From NCBI GenBank assembly GCA_965220955.1, contig CBDCRK010000037.1, forward strand, positions 434,001-498,000: 64,000 bases of DNA. Direction: 5' to 3'. Each line of letters begins with the position of its first letter. Position 1 is the first letter of the stretch. Position numbers and translations under genes: made by a program. Source of the stretch: CBDCRK01 sp965220955. GTDB lineage: Bacteria; Desulfobacterota; Binatia; Bin18; CBDCRK01. Under the pieces are notes generated by a model. It worked only from the letters and a program-made list of their open reading frames with translations, did no database searches and was not told the DNA's origin. Shown piece after piece: positions 35,047-44,800 of the stretch.

Positions 35047-36378
35047 ATGGACTGGCAGCAGGAATACCAACGCAAGCTCACCACGGCTGAGGAGGCAGTC
35101 AAGATAGTAAAATCCGGTGGCCGGGTGGCTATCCCGGTTTACTCCAATCCCCTGACCCTTGCCTCCGCGCTTGCCAATCGGCTAGGGGAGCTCACTGACG
35201 TTACCATCCTCCTGGGAGCAACGGCCACGGACCTTCCCTGGTATCATCCTGAGGCAGAAAAGGCTTTTCACATTGAGCCCTGGTATACCAGTCCTTATGT
35301 TCCTCCACCGATCCGGCAGATGGTCAACGACCGCAGAAGCGACCACCGCGTGGTGCCCAGCGCCCTTTTACACAAAACCCTCAGAGAGGAACGATCCGGC
35401 ACGGTCCGCCCTGACGCTGTGCTTCTCGATGTCTCCCCGCCCGACCACAACGGACATGTGAGCTTTGGTACAGGTGTGTGGGATAAAAAAGACCTGATCC
35501 GTCTCTGCCGCAGGGTGATTGCCGAGGTCAATCCCAGCTTTATTCGTACGGCTGGAGACAATTTTGTGCACATCTCGGAAATCGATACCTTTGTGGAGAG
35601 CGAGCCAGAGGCTGAAGGGTTCAAGGTCCCTTTCCCTGCCCTTGAGGTTGGGGAAAAAGCCAAGAACATTGCCGCCTATGTAGCACTGATTATCAAGGAC
35701 GGAGACACTATTGAGGTGGGCGCTGGCAGCACCAGTGAGGCCATTGTCCAGGCTGGGGTGTTTGCTGGGCGCAATGACCTGGGCTGGCACACCGAGCGCA
35801 TTCCGCGTGGGGGGATCGAGCTGGTGCGCGACGGGGTGTTTACTGGCAAGCACAAAACGCTTCACCCGGGCAAAGCCGTAGCCACAGCCGTGGCCATTAG
35901 CCGCGACACCCGCGACTTTGTGCATGAGAACCCAACGGTTGAGCTCTATGGTGTGGACTATGTTAATCACCTGCGTACCATCTCGGCCCATGACAATATG
36001 GTAGCTATTAATAACGCCCTGCGGGTAGACCTCACTGGCCAAGTAGTCGCAGACTCCTTTGGGCCGCGCATGTTTACCGGCACAGGCGGGTTGCCCGAGT
36101 ATGCAATTGGCGCCCTTTACGCCAAGGGGGGGCGTTCGATTATTGTACTGCCCTCCACAACTTCAAATGGTGCCATCTCGCGCATTGTGCCGGTAATCGA
36201 GGAGGGCAGCTTTGTTACGGTTCCCCGGCAGTTCACTGACTATGTGGTTACCGAGTATGGCGTCGCCCGCCTCTTGGCTAAGTCCCAACGTCGCCGGGCC
36301 GAAGAACTCATTGCCATTGCTCATCCCGACTTCCAGGAAGAACTAACAAGAGCAGCAAAGAAACTCTTTTGGCCTTAA
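35047..36378 (+). CDS. Acetyl-CoA hydrolase/CoA-transferase family protein
   Basis: A 443-residue CoA-transferase: LLDVSPPDHNGHVSFGTGVWDKKDLI near residue 130, EVGAGSTSEAIVQAG near 225, then TGTGGLPEYAIGALYAKGG, STTSNGAISRIVPVIEEG and FTDYVVTEYGVARLLAKSQRRRAEELI at the C-terminal domain. It likely activates the pathway acid by taking CoA from acetyl-CoA or another thioester. It overlaps the region just before the acyl-CoA dehydrogenase start (15-base gap), so they are cotranscribed. Confidence 0.88.
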   Translation: MDWQQEYQRKLTTAEEAVKIVKSGGRVAIPVYSNPLTLASALANRLGELTDVTILLGATATDLPWYHPEAEKAFHIEPWYTSPYVPPPIRQMVNDRRSDHRVVPSALLHKTLREERSGTVRPDAVLLDVSPPDHNGHVSFGTGVWDKKDLIRLCRRVIAEVNPSFIRTAGDNFVHISEIDTFVESEPEAEGFKVPFPALEVGEKAKNIAAYVALIIKDGDTIEVGAGSTSEAIVQAGVFAGRNDLGWHTERIPRGGIELVRDGVFTGKHKTLHPGKAVATAVAISRDTRDFVHENPTVELYGVDYVNHLRTISAHDNMVAINNALRVDLTGQVVADSFGPRMFTGTGGLPEYAIGALYAKGGRSIIVLPSTTSNGAISRIVPVIEEGSFVTVPRQFTDYVVTEYGVARLLAKSQRRRAEELIAIAHPDFQEELTRAAKKLFWP

Positions 36379-36392
36379 AGAGGGAGAAACCT

Positions 36393-37547
36393 ATGACAAA
36401 AAAAGAAGAGTGTCCGGAGATCCGCAACGAGATCCGCAAGTTCTGCAGCAAGTATGGGGACGAGTATTGGCGTAACCTGGATCGTCACCGGCAATATCCC
36501 GAAGAATTTGTCCAAGAACTCACCCAGGCCGGCTGGCTGGCTGCGCTGATTCCTGAAGAGTATGGTGGTTCTGGCCTCAGCATAAAAGAGGCAAGTGTCA
36601 TCCTGGAGGAAATTAATCGTGCCGGCGGCAACAGTGCAGCCTGCCATGCGCAAATGTATATTATGGGCTCGCTCCTGCGTCACGGTAGCAAGGAACAAAA
36701 ACAACGCTATCTTCCCGGAATTGCCAACGGCGAGATCCGCCTGCAGGCCTTTGGCGTCACCGAACCCGACGCCGGCTCTGACACCACCCATATTCGTACC
36801 TTTGCCCACAGAGAGGGAGATTTTTACATTGTTAACGGTGGTAAAATCTTTACCTCGCGGGTGCAGCACTCAGACCTGATGTTGCTCCTGGCCCGCACGA
36901 CCCCCTATGAGCAGTGTGAAAAGAAGACCATGGGAATGAGCATCTTTCTGGTTGATCTGCACACGAATGGGGATGCGCTGGAAGTGCAGCCCATTGACAC
37001 TATGGTTAACCATGAGACCAACCAGCTCTTCTTCCGTGACCTCAAGGTCCCCAAGGAAAACCGGATTGGCGAAGAGGGTCGCGGGTTCTATTACATCCTG
37101 GATGGTCTCAATGCCGAAAGGATTCTTGTGGCCTCAGAATCCATTGGCGACGCCCGCTGGCACATTGACCGGTCGGTAAAATACGCTAAGGAGCGGGTTA
37201 TCTTTAACCGGCCCATTGGACAAAACCAGGGCATTCAGTTTCCTATTGCCCAGGCCTATGCCGAGACCGAAGCCGCTGACCTTATGCGCTTTCGCGCGGC
37301 CGATATGTTCGACGCTGGCGAGCCCTGTGGGCCAGAGGCCAATATGGCCAAACTCCTGGCTTCTCAGGCAGCCTGGGCCGCGGCCAATGCTGCGCTTGAT
37401 ACCCATGGCGGCTATGGCTTTGCCGCGGATTACGATGTGGAGCGTAAGTTCCGCGAGACCCGGCTCCTCTCCATTGCGCCCATCTCCAACAATATGGTGT
37501 TGAACTATGTGGCCGAGCATGTGCTGGGATTGCCCAGGTCGTATTAA
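36393..37547 (+). CDS. Acyl-CoA dehydrogenase family protein
   Basis: A 384-residue flavoprotein started at MTKKEECPEIRNEIRKFCSKYG behind AGAGGGAGA. It has the three ACAD domains: helical N-terminus with PEEYGGSGLSIKEA, beta domain with FGVTEPDAGSDTTHIRTFA and GGKIFTSRVQHSDLM, and helical C-terminus with HGGYGFAADYDVERKFRETRLLSIAPISNNM. In the common YEGTSEIQ segment the catalytic Glu would be in place of the PIS here, so the usual base is missing; the enzyme may use a Glu elsewhere, as in isovaleryl-CoA dehydrogenase. It should introduce a double bond in an acyl-CoA and pass electrons to ETF. Confidence 0.87.
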   Translation: MTKKEECPEIRNEIRKFCSKYGDEYWRNLDRHRQYPEEFVQELTQAGWLAALIPEEYGGSGLSIKEASVILEEINRAGGNSAACHAQMYIMGSLLRHGSKEQKQRYLPGIANGEIRLQAFGVTEPDAGSDTTHIRTFAHREGDFYIVNGGKIFTSRVQHSDLMLLLARTTPYEQCEKKTMGMSIFLVDLHTNGDALEVQPIDTMVNHETNQLFFRDLKVPKENRIGEEGRGFYYILDGLNAERILVASESIGDARWHIDRSVKYAKERVIFNRPIGQNQGIQFPIAQAYAETEAADLMRFRAADMFDAGEPCGPEANMAKLLASQAAWAAANAALDTHGGYGFAADYDVERKFRETRLLSIAPISNNMVLNYVAEHVLGLPRSY

Positions 37548-37561
37548 CTAAGGAGGTCTCA

Positions 37562-38590
37562 ATGAAAATTGATACCGTACTTTTCCCTACAACATTTGAC
37601 CAGGCCACGCAGACAGCCCGTCGAGCCGAAGAAATGGGATTTGACGGTCTTTGGAGCGCGGAGACCAGCCATGATCCCTTCTTTCCGCTAGTAGTAGCCG
37701 CGCAACAAACCCAAAGGATCGAGCTGGGCACCGGCGTGGCCATTGTTTTCCCGCGCAGTCCTATGGTCTTAGCCAATATTGCCTGGGATCTTCAGGCTAA
37801 CTCTAAAGGCCGTTTCATCTTGGGGTTGGGTACACAGGTCAAAGGTCACAACCAGCGCCGTTTTAGTGTCCCATGGGTCTCACCAGTTAAGCGCCTACGC
37901 GAGGTCATCCTCTCGCTGCGAGCCATTTGGGACTGCTGGCAGAATAACTCCAAACTGAATTTCACCGGGGAGTTCTACCAATTCACCCTGATGACTCCCT
38001 TCTTTAACCCCGGGCCGATTGAGCATCCTAAGATTCCTATTTATATTTCTGGTCTTAACCCCCAAATCACCCAACTAGCCGGAGAGCTATGCGAGGGCTT
38101 CTATATTCATGGCTTCCACTCGCCTAAGTATATCCGCGAAACGGTTATGCCTAACCTGGAAAAAGGCTTGACCAAAGCCGGGCGTAAACGTGAAGAGGTC
38201 AGCCTGGTCACCGGAACCTTTATTGCCACAGGGACCAATGAGGACGAAGTGGAAAAAGCCAAACCTCCTGTGCGCCAACAGGTTGCGTTTTACGCTTCTA
38301 CCCGCACATATAAGGGAGTACTTGATGCCCATGGCTGGGGTGATACCTGCTTTAGACTCAACGAGAAGGCAGCCAAGGGTGACTGGGCAGGTATGGCTCA
38401 GGAGATCACCGACGAAATGCTGGAAGAGCTAGGCATTATTGGCACTTATGACAAGGTGGCCGATAAGCTAAAGGAACGCTATAAAGGCATACTTAATCGG
38501 GTTGTTCTTCGCCTTGGAGCTCAGGACAGCCAGGATGAGGGCCGCTGGCGGGAGATTGCCCAGGAAGTCAGACAGAAATTTGCTGCATAA
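37562..38590 (+). CDS. LLM class F420-dependent oxidoreductase (TIGR03617-like)
   Basis: A 342-residue luciferase-fold enzyme: MKIDTVLFPTTFDQATQTARRAEEMGFDGLWSAET at the start, RIELGTGVAIVFPRSPMVLANIAWDLQ and GRFILGLGTQVKGHNQRRF. These match the TIGR03617 F420 group. It follows the dehydrogenase by 14 bases with AAGGAGGT. In this operon it may oxidise or reduce the pathway intermediate; cofactor is inferred. Confidence 0.87.
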   Translation: MKIDTVLFPTTFDQATQTARRAEEMGFDGLWSAETSHDPFFPLVVAAQQTQRIELGTGVAIVFPRSPMVLANIAWDLQANSKGRFILGLGTQVKGHNQRRFSVPWVSPVKRLREVILSLRAIWDCWQNNSKLNFTGEFYQFTLMTPFFNPGPIEHPKIPIYISGLNPQITQLAGELCEGFYIHGFHSPKYIRETVMPNLEKGLTKAGRKREEVSLVTGTFIATGTNEDEVEKAKPPVRQQVAFYASTRTYKGVLDAHGWGDTCFRLNEKAAKGDWAGMAQEITDEMLEELGIIGTYDKVADKLKERYKGILNRVVLRLGAQDSQDEGRWREIAQEVRQKFAA

Positions 38591-38596
38591 CGTTAG

Positions 38597-38668
38597 GTAG
38601 GGGCGAAGCAGGTATCTGCGGGATCAAAGCTATCTGTCAGTTTACCTCTGCGCATGCTTCGCCCTTAC
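38597..38668. repeat. GTAGGGGCGAAGCA ... TGCTTCGCCCTTAC inverted repeat
   Basis: Left arm 38597-38610 and right arm 38655-38668 are inverted copies around 44 bases. It fills the 98-base gap between LLM and thiolase-like genes. Confidence 0.75.
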
Positions 38669-38688
38669 TCTGTAAGGAGAGAAAAAGC

Positions 38689-39912
38689 ATGGGAACACTA
38701 ACGGATAAGTATTGCATTGTGGGTGTGGGTGAGACTCCACACATGCGGCCATCCAACCGCACCACCCTATCGATGGCCTGTGAGGCCATTAAAAAAGCTA
38801 TGGCCGATGCCGGCCTGGAGTCCAGGGATATTGATGGCATGACCAGCTATCAAGCTGGAGACTCAACCACCTCCAACCATGTAGCTACCTCATTGGGTAT
38901 CCGACTCAACTATTCGCTTGACATTTTTGGCGGCGGCTCCAGCACCGAGGCCCTTATTGGTCATGCCATTGGGCTTCTGGAGGCGGGCTACTGCAAGGTT
39001 ATGGTCATCTTTCGCTCCATGAATGGCCGCTCCGGCCGACGTATGGGAGGTCAGGCCCCGAGTGGGCCAGTGCCACCGGTCCGGGCCGAGGGAGACAACC
39101 AGTTTAATATGCCCTGGGGCTGGACCTCGCCGGCGCAGCGGTTTGGCATGTCTGCCATGCGTTACCTGCGGGATACCGGTACTACCACCAAGGCATTTGC
39201 CGAGATTGCCATGGCCCACCGTTATCATGCTAGCCTCAATCCCAAAGCCATTATGCGCAATCCCATTACTATGGAAGAGCACCAACGCTCGCGCTGGGTG
39301 GTTAAACCTTTTCGCCTCCTGGACTGTTGCCTGGAGACCGACGTATCAGCAGCCATGATTATTACCTCGCGCGAGCGGGCGTATGATCTGCGCCAGCCTC
39401 CGGTCTTCATCATGGGTGGGACCGGACGTACCATGGCTCCAAGCCCAGCCTGGAACTACTCGCGGCCGGAAATTCATTATGTGGCCGGTAACTATGGTCG
39501 CCACCGCCTCTTTGGCATGGCTGGAATCAACCAGAAAGACGTTGACTTTATTTCATGTTATGACGCGTTTACCTTTACCACGCTTATCCAGCTCGAAGCC
39601 TATGGTTTTTGCGGCAAGGGTGAGGCCGGGGAGTTTGTCAAAGGCGGACGCCTGCGCATTGATCATGAGCTGCCTTCCAACCTCTCTGGCGGTCACCTAT
39701 CCGAAGGCTATACCCACGGTATCAGCATGGTGATTGAAAATGTACGCCAGCTTCGCCACCGGGCTGATGATGCCTGCGCAGGCTGGGCTGAGGGCAAGCA
39801 CACTTATGACCGTCAAGCCGGCTGCCGCCAAGTGCGCAACGGCAGGATTGCCGCTTGTTTAGGCTGGGGTACGGAGGCAACGTCCAGCTCAGCCATTCTG
39901 AGAAGTTATTAA
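38689..39912 (+). CDS. Thiolase-superfamily protein without the catalytic Cys (SCP-x/Ltp2-like)
   Basis: A 407-residue thiolase-fold protein of the lipid-transfer-protein group: YCIVGVGETPHMRPSNRTTLSMACEAIKKAMADAGL at the start, then DIFGGGSSTEALIGHA where thiolases have the nucleophilic Cys (CxSGxxA), and late SCYDAFTFTTLIQLEAYGFC and SNLSGGHLSEGYTHG where CNTHGG would hold the catalytic His. Both Cys and His are absent. The next gene is a DUF35 protein; in steroid catabolism such Cys-less thiolase-like proteins (Ltp2) with a DUF35 partner are retro-aldolases. A C-C lyase or aldolase role is inferred, not shown. Confidence 0.83.
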   Translation: MGTLTDKYCIVGVGETPHMRPSNRTTLSMACEAIKKAMADAGLESRDIDGMTSYQAGDSTTSNHVATSLGIRLNYSLDIFGGGSSTEALIGHAIGLLEAGYCKVMVIFRSMNGRSGRRMGGQAPSGPVPPVRAEGDNQFNMPWGWTSPAQRFGMSAMRYLRDTGTTTKAFAEIAMAHRYHASLNPKAIMRNPITMEEHQRSRWVVKPFRLLDCCLETDVSAAMIITSRERAYDLRQPPVFIMGGTGRTMAPSPAWNYSRPEIHYVAGNYGRHRLFGMAGINQKDVDFISCYDAFTFTTLIQLEAYGFCGKGEAGEFVKGGRLRIDHELPSNLSGGHLSEGYTHGISMVIENVRQLRHRADDACAGWAEGKHTYDRQAGCRQVRNGRIAACLGWGTEATSSSAILRSY

Positions 39913-39918
39913 TAAGTT

Positions 39919-39946
39919 GTAGGGGCGAGGCATGCTTCGCCCCTAC
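39919..39946. repeat. Palindrome GTAGGGGCGAGGCA/TGCTTCGCCCCTAC
   Basis: Arms abut directly with one mismatch, total 28 bases, 6 bases beyond the thiolase-like stop. Same family as 38597-38668. Confidence 0.8.
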
Positions 39947-40014
39947 CCAGTGTTCCGCAAGAAAGTAAGACATTAGCAGCAATAAACTGGAAACCGAAAA
40001 AGGGAGAGAAGAGA

Positions 40015-40485
40015 ATGCCTGGACCAATTGACTATAGCAAAATGACCATTGTTCCCGACTTCGACACTGCTGAGTGGTGGATGGGAACTAAAGATCGCAA
40101 ATATCTGGTCAGTCAGTGCAAAGCTTGCGGCCATAAATGGTTCCCCCCGTTCCCGGCCTGCGACAAATGTACCTCAATGGACCTTACCTGGTTTGAGACC
40201 AAAGGCACCGGGGTACTGCACAGCTATGTGGTTGTGACCCAGCCCATTATGGGTGCCTTTGTTGATGCGGTCCCCTATGTAGTGGGGTTAATCGAACTTG
40301 ATGACTGCCATGAGCCTGATGGCACCGTCACTCGGGTTGCCGGTGTCCTTATGGACGACGAAGAAGCTGTGGCCATGGGTCTGCCCATGCAGGTCGTGTT
40401 TGAAGAAACCAACGATCCCAACATTGTTATTCCCCGCTGGAAGATTTCCGGCACCGCCGAGAATACCTGGAAGTTCAGCGAGTAG
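40015..40485 (+). CDS. Zn-ribbon/OB-fold protein (DUF35), thiolase partner
   Basis: A 156-residue DUF35 protein: residues 28-60 hold the zinc ribbon KYLVSQCKACGHKWFPPFPACDKC with both CxxC pairs, followed by the OB fold (GTGVLHSYVVVTQPIMGAFVDAVPYVVGLIEL, MGLPMQVVFEET). DUF35 proteins bind thiolase-like enzymes and shape their acyl-CoA site. The position just behind the thiolase-like gene supports a complex with it. An AAGGGAGAGAAG ribosome binding site precedes the ATG. Confidence 0.88.
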   Translation: MPGPIDYSKMTIVPDFDTAEWWMGTKDRKYLVSQCKACGHKWFPPFPACDKCTSMDLTWFETKGTGVLHSYVVVTQPIMGAFVDAVPYVVGLIELDDCHEPDGTVTRVAGVLMDDEEAVAMGLPMQVVFEETNDPNIVIPRWKISGTAENTWKFSE

Positions 40486-40532
40486 TTGTCCTAGGGCGGC
40501 GTGAGGGGAAGGGATATCTAACTGCTCAGTAG

Positions 40533-40553
40533 TAGCGTGCGCTACGCGCACGA
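40533..40553. repeat. Palindrome TAGCGTGCGCTACGCGCACGA
   Basis: A 21-base imperfect palindrome between the DUF35 and nitroreductase genes; near-identical copy at 62059-62079 and a divergent one near 28875. Confidence 0.7.
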
Positions 40554-40580
40554 GTCAAATCTGCAAAGGAGGGCGTCTTT

Positions 40581-41210
40581 ATGTCAGAGTTAGGAATCTT
40601 TGAAACCATTTATTCGACCCGAGCCATACGGCGGTTAAAGCCCGATCCCATTCCCGAAGAAACACTCAAAAAAATTGTTGAGGCCGGCATCCACGCCGCT
40701 AGCGGCGGTAACCTGCAAGACTGGGCGTTTATCCTGGTCCGCGATCCCGAACTCAAGCGCTTCATCCGCGACGGCTATTGGGGCACCTGGCAGAAGCTCC
40801 AAGGCGACCGCCCAACTCCCCCCGATTTACCTCCCGCCCGGCAGCGCTTGCTCCAGACTGCGGCCAACCTTGCCGCCCATCTGGATGAAGTGCCGGTAAT
40901 TCTACTGGCCTGCTCACTCAAAGAGTACCCCCCTTTTATCCAGGCGGGCAACCAGCGGGCCAGTATAGCGACTGTGCATGGCTCGATATACCCCGCCGTA
41001 CAAAATATTTTGCTGGCCTGCCGTGCTTTGGGAGTTGGGGCCACGCTGACTACTATTCACTGTTTCTTCGAGGAAGAACTGAAGCAAAAGCTGGGCATTC
41101 CCGAGAATATGGAGATTTCCGCGCTCCTACCCCTAGGATTTCCCCAGGGCAGGCTTGGCCCTACCACTCGCAAGCCCGTAGAAGAGGTCATTCACTGGGA
41201 TCGGTGGTGA
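40581..41210 (+). CDS. Nitroreductase family protein
   Basis: A 209-residue FMN-dependent nitroreductase-fold protein: IYSTRAIRRLKPDPIPEETLKKIVEAGIHAASGGNLQDWAFILV at the start (FMN phosphate Arg residues, Ser/Asn of the SGGNLQ loop) and LACRALGVGATLTTIHCFFEEELKQKLGIPENMEI later. It could reduce a quinone, enone or nitro group with NAD(P)H. AAAGGAGGG precedes the start. Last gene of the rightward run. Confidence 0.87.
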   Translation: MSELGIFETIYSTRAIRRLKPDPIPEETLKKIVEAGIHAASGGNLQDWAFILVRDPELKRFIRDGYWGTWQKLQGDRPTPPDLPPARQRLLQTAANLAAHLDEVPVILLACSLKEYPPFIQAGNQRASIATVHGSIYPAVQNILLACRALGVGATLTTIHCFFEEELKQKLGIPENMEISALLPLGFPQGRLGPTTRKPVEEVIHWDRW

Positions 41211-41225
41211 ATTAACTTGGCCGTG

Positions 41226-41456
41226 TTATTGTCGTACAGGTGAGGGTGGCTGAATAGTTGCCTCGACCGAGAGACCGGTCTCAGGCTCTGCTGGCTGATA
41301 ATGTAATACCTCAAACCCTAAGACCCGCCCATCACGGCTCTTCATCACCACAACCTCGTCATCGGTAAGGGTACTGATATACTCCTGTTCAGGATCTCCC
41401 AGCCATATCGTAAGGGTATGACCAACGGTGTCGTGGATTACTTTGATGCGCTCCAT
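41226..41456 (-). CDS. DUF2283-like small protein
   Basis: A 76-residue protein: MERIKVIHDTVGHTLTIWLGDPEQEYISTLTDDEVVVMKSRDGRVLGFEVLHY fits DUF2283, short beta-rich proteins often beside nuclease-type toxins. The start overlaps the end of the upstream gene by 19 bases. A putative antitoxin; unproven. Confidence 0.7.
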   Translation of the reverse strand: MERIKVIHDTVGHTLTIWLGDPEQEYISTLTDDEVVVMKSRDGRVLGFEVLHYQPAEPETGLSVEATIQPPSPVRQ

Positions 41457-41758
41457 ACGATTTCCCCTTTTTTCAGGTTATCTGTAGGGTAGGCTGTGAT
41501 CAAGAAACCTTCTCCATTTTCCTTACGGGTAACAACACACAAGAACCGTGGAGCCGCAGCGCGATAAAATAGGAGCACGGCAGAGTCTTTTGTGCTGCGA
41601 CGCACCTCTAGCGGGTGAGAGAGGGTAGCAATAACGCCTCCCAGGCGATCCTTTAGTACAGGATGCTTGACAGTGGTAACATATTCCCACCACTCCTTCG
41701 TACAGCGGATACGGAACCCCAAAGGGGTAAGAACGTCAAACACAAATTTCTTAGTCAC
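41438..41758 (-). CDS. Putative RelE/EndoU-like nuclease, partner of DUF2283 protein
   Basis: A 106-residue basic protein started with GTG. Pattern HPVLKDRLGGVIATLSHPLEVRRSTKDSAVLLFYRAA and RFLCVVTRKENGEGFLITAYPTDNLKKGEIVW is like small phage-Barnase/EndoU/RelE-like nuclease proteins: conserved His near residue 32, Arg pair, TAYPTD near 90. The pairing with DUF2283 supports a TA-like module at the end of the defence island. Family assignment is from pattern memory and is not firm. Confidence 0.55.
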   Translation of the reverse strand: MTKKFVFDVLTPLGFRIRCTKEWWEYVTTVKHPVLKDRLGGVIATLSHPLEVRRSTKDSAVLLFYRAAAPRFLCVVTRKENGEGFLITAYPTDNLKKGEIVWSASK

Positions 41759-41849
41759 GCCGTCACTCTCACGTGAGCGGCCACACCCATCTCAGTAATT
41801 TCGGCAAACCTGAAAAGCCCATTGATAGGTTCTAACCTTCGTCTCGGAG

Positions 41850-44800
41850 CTAGGAGCCCCCTCCCAGGAGGTCTCGAAACTCCAGATATCCGCGAGCACC
41901 GAGGCGGTGGACTAACGTTGTGGCAGCTTCGCATGCCTCGGCGTTATAGCTCTGGATCGCTGTTGCCAGAATTGTTCGTGCGTGCTCGCGCCAGCCGTAG
42001 ATTGCCCACCCTTCCTTGTCTCCCTCGACCATTAGGTGAAGGCACTCCACAACCTGTTGTGGCATGTCTACGGCGAGGGCCGCTAGGCGCTCAACGACCC
42101 TGCGGTCAGCATCCACCTTGCCTATGAGCCTAAGAACCTCAGTAAGCTGGGCCATGGCCCAGACATCGTCAAACTTACGGGAGGTAAACCACCAGCCAAA
42201 AGCGGCAAGCTCGACAGCATGGGATAGTGGTGTGGCAGATCTTGCGGCATCGAGTCGTTGTTCCCAGAGTATTCTGAGTCGATCCAGAATCTCAGGTGGC
42301 ACGGTATTCTCTTGCGCATGGTAGAGGCGTCTCCCTCTGACGCTAAAAGCGTGGCCACAAAGCTTGTCGGACGCTTTGGCATAGAAGCGCGCGAGAAGAC
42401 TATCCGGCTCGTCGAGAGATAGCTTCCCTCGCCAATAAAGAACCATCAGATGTTCCGCGAGGCGTTCCTCAGGGTCGGCCATATGTCGCCGCTGGGTATC
42501 ACCCGTGCCAATGCGCTCGACTGCACGGCTGTACTCCTCACGCAGTACCTCGAAGACGCTGTCATAAGGCGCACGGAAGAAGAGGTAGGTTTCCCATGCA
42601 GCGGCGCGCAAATCACGGAGCGACTCATCCGACGGAAAGATCTTTGAGACATGTGCAGCAGCCCATTCACGATCTAGCAAGACAAGCGATGGAAACCACT
42701 GGCCATAGACCGCACGGATTGCCAACGCACGGTCCTGTCCAGGATCAAGATGAGTATCAAGGACCTCCCGGACCTCTGGCATCTCATCGAAGCCGCGTGC
42801 CATACGTTCTTTACCATTTGGTTCATTCTCTATGTGCCGCCGGACCCAGAGGGCATAGCGCATAACTGCATGCATCGCCTTGCCCCGGGTCGTCTTGATA
42901 GACTGGGTAGCTAGGTCCATGTTTTGACCACCAAAGTCTGGTGTTGGATCTGGATCGTCAGTAATGGGCTTCAGTACCTCCCACGCAAGATCACGGAGGT
43001 CAAAAGGAATGTCTGCTAGATCATCTTCTACCCCGAACCCAGTGTAAAGCAGGTCAGCAATAGCTCCCCGTGTCCAAACCCATCCTGGGTCGAGATCCGT
43101 GTATTCGCCCCTTCGTCCAGGGATCTCCCGAGGTTGCTTCATCACCCACTGGCAGAGTTCCAGGACTGGACGCCAGGGGAATGCGCGTTTCTCTTTTACT
43201 GCATCACGAAGTCCTGAAAGGAACCAGCGTACATAAGTTGGATCAAGCTCCTGGAATCGGCCGGCATGACCGGCAAAGCGTTCCGGTTCCGATGCTACTA
43301 CTGTCGCTAGCTCTCGTCCAAGTCCTTCAGGAGAGGGCTCTGTGGGATCTCCAGAGGGCTGCCGCCAAGTTTGCAGGAAGGCAACGATATCCTGGAAGCT
43401 CATCGAGCGCAGGTCTTCGGCACCCTTGGGGCTGGTAGGACCCCATGAGACACCGGGGCTGTAGGAAAAAAAGTCGGGATGCTCCGGTTCACCCAGTTCG
43501 GCAACCCACTCGTTGTAATGCTGTCCCCACTCAGGCGGTAGTACATCGCGCAAAGGAGCAAGATGCCTCAGCCGCCAGTATTTTGCGTACTGCTCGGCCT
43601 CCTCATCCATCAGGCGCTTGTCCGTCTCCTCCTCTTGTCCCACTTTGAACCCCTCGATATCTGGGCCTGTGGCAATCCAGTCTAGGATCTTTTTCTGGTT
43701 GTCAGGCGAGAGGTGGGGAAAGTGATCTTGTAGTAGCAGAACATACTCGTGCCAGAGGCTGGGCTTATCAAATCGGGCTCGGTCGGTGAGACGCTCAACG
43801 ATAAGGGACGATGCTGCATCTGGACAAACACGCAACAGATGAAGTGCAATACGATGAAAGATACACCACGGGCGCTGTTCGAGCTTCTCGACCAGTGCTG
43901 GCACTCGTGATGGCTCAGTCCCGGCAATTTGCTCTGCTACATCCCAGACTGCTTCGATAAGAAAGTCCCTGAGACCGTACGGATGGTTCTGCTCGTGATC
44001 TTCTATAGCGGGACGCCAGCTGTACGAATAGTCCTCCGGCCCCTCATTCTCTTCATGGCTACGCGAAAGACGAATAGCCGAGTCCAGTAGGTCGCAGAGT
44101 AGTGCGAGTGTGTCCTCTCCGGCTGCAGTTACCAGATCTGGTATGTTTTTGTGAAGGATCTCTTCGTAGTCCCATGTGTCAAAACGTGCCCGCGGCTCTG
44201 GTTGCAACCGATAGACTTCCTTTTCCCTCGTCCTGTCAGCCGCCCGGGAGTCCGGCAACACAGCGAGAAGGGACCTGGCAAGATCAAGCGCTGCCTTTAC
44301 CTGACCACCCCTTGCGAGATGCCCAACAAGCACTCCCAACTTCTCGGGGAGCAGGAAGAAAAGACTCTCCTGTTTCTCGACCCACTTTGCCTCCTTCTTC
44401 GCCCATTCCGCTGCCATTTCTGCCGGCATTGCAAGCGCGGCGTCAGCAAGATCTTCATGAACGCGGACGTTGTCGGTATCTGGAATCTGGACAATAATCT
44501 CGAGCACCATCTTAGGCGCACGTGCTGCCATCCGAGCTAGACATCGAGACTCGGGCCAAAAAGGAAAGCCGATGGTCCCTTTCTCGTAGTCGCGATCGAG
44601 TTCCGGGGGATGCCTGAAGAAGCCCTCGGTTTGTAGAGGTTCCAGCCAGGCAGGACTGGGGAGCCTGTCGAAGAAGTAACTCAAGGTAACCTGGTTGTTG
44701 GGCACGTGATTCCGAAGCTGTTTTACATCGTCTGCGCTGGGAGTGGACTTGGTAAGAAGCTCATCCAAGAATTTGAAGATTGTCAAGTAGCGAGTCTCAA

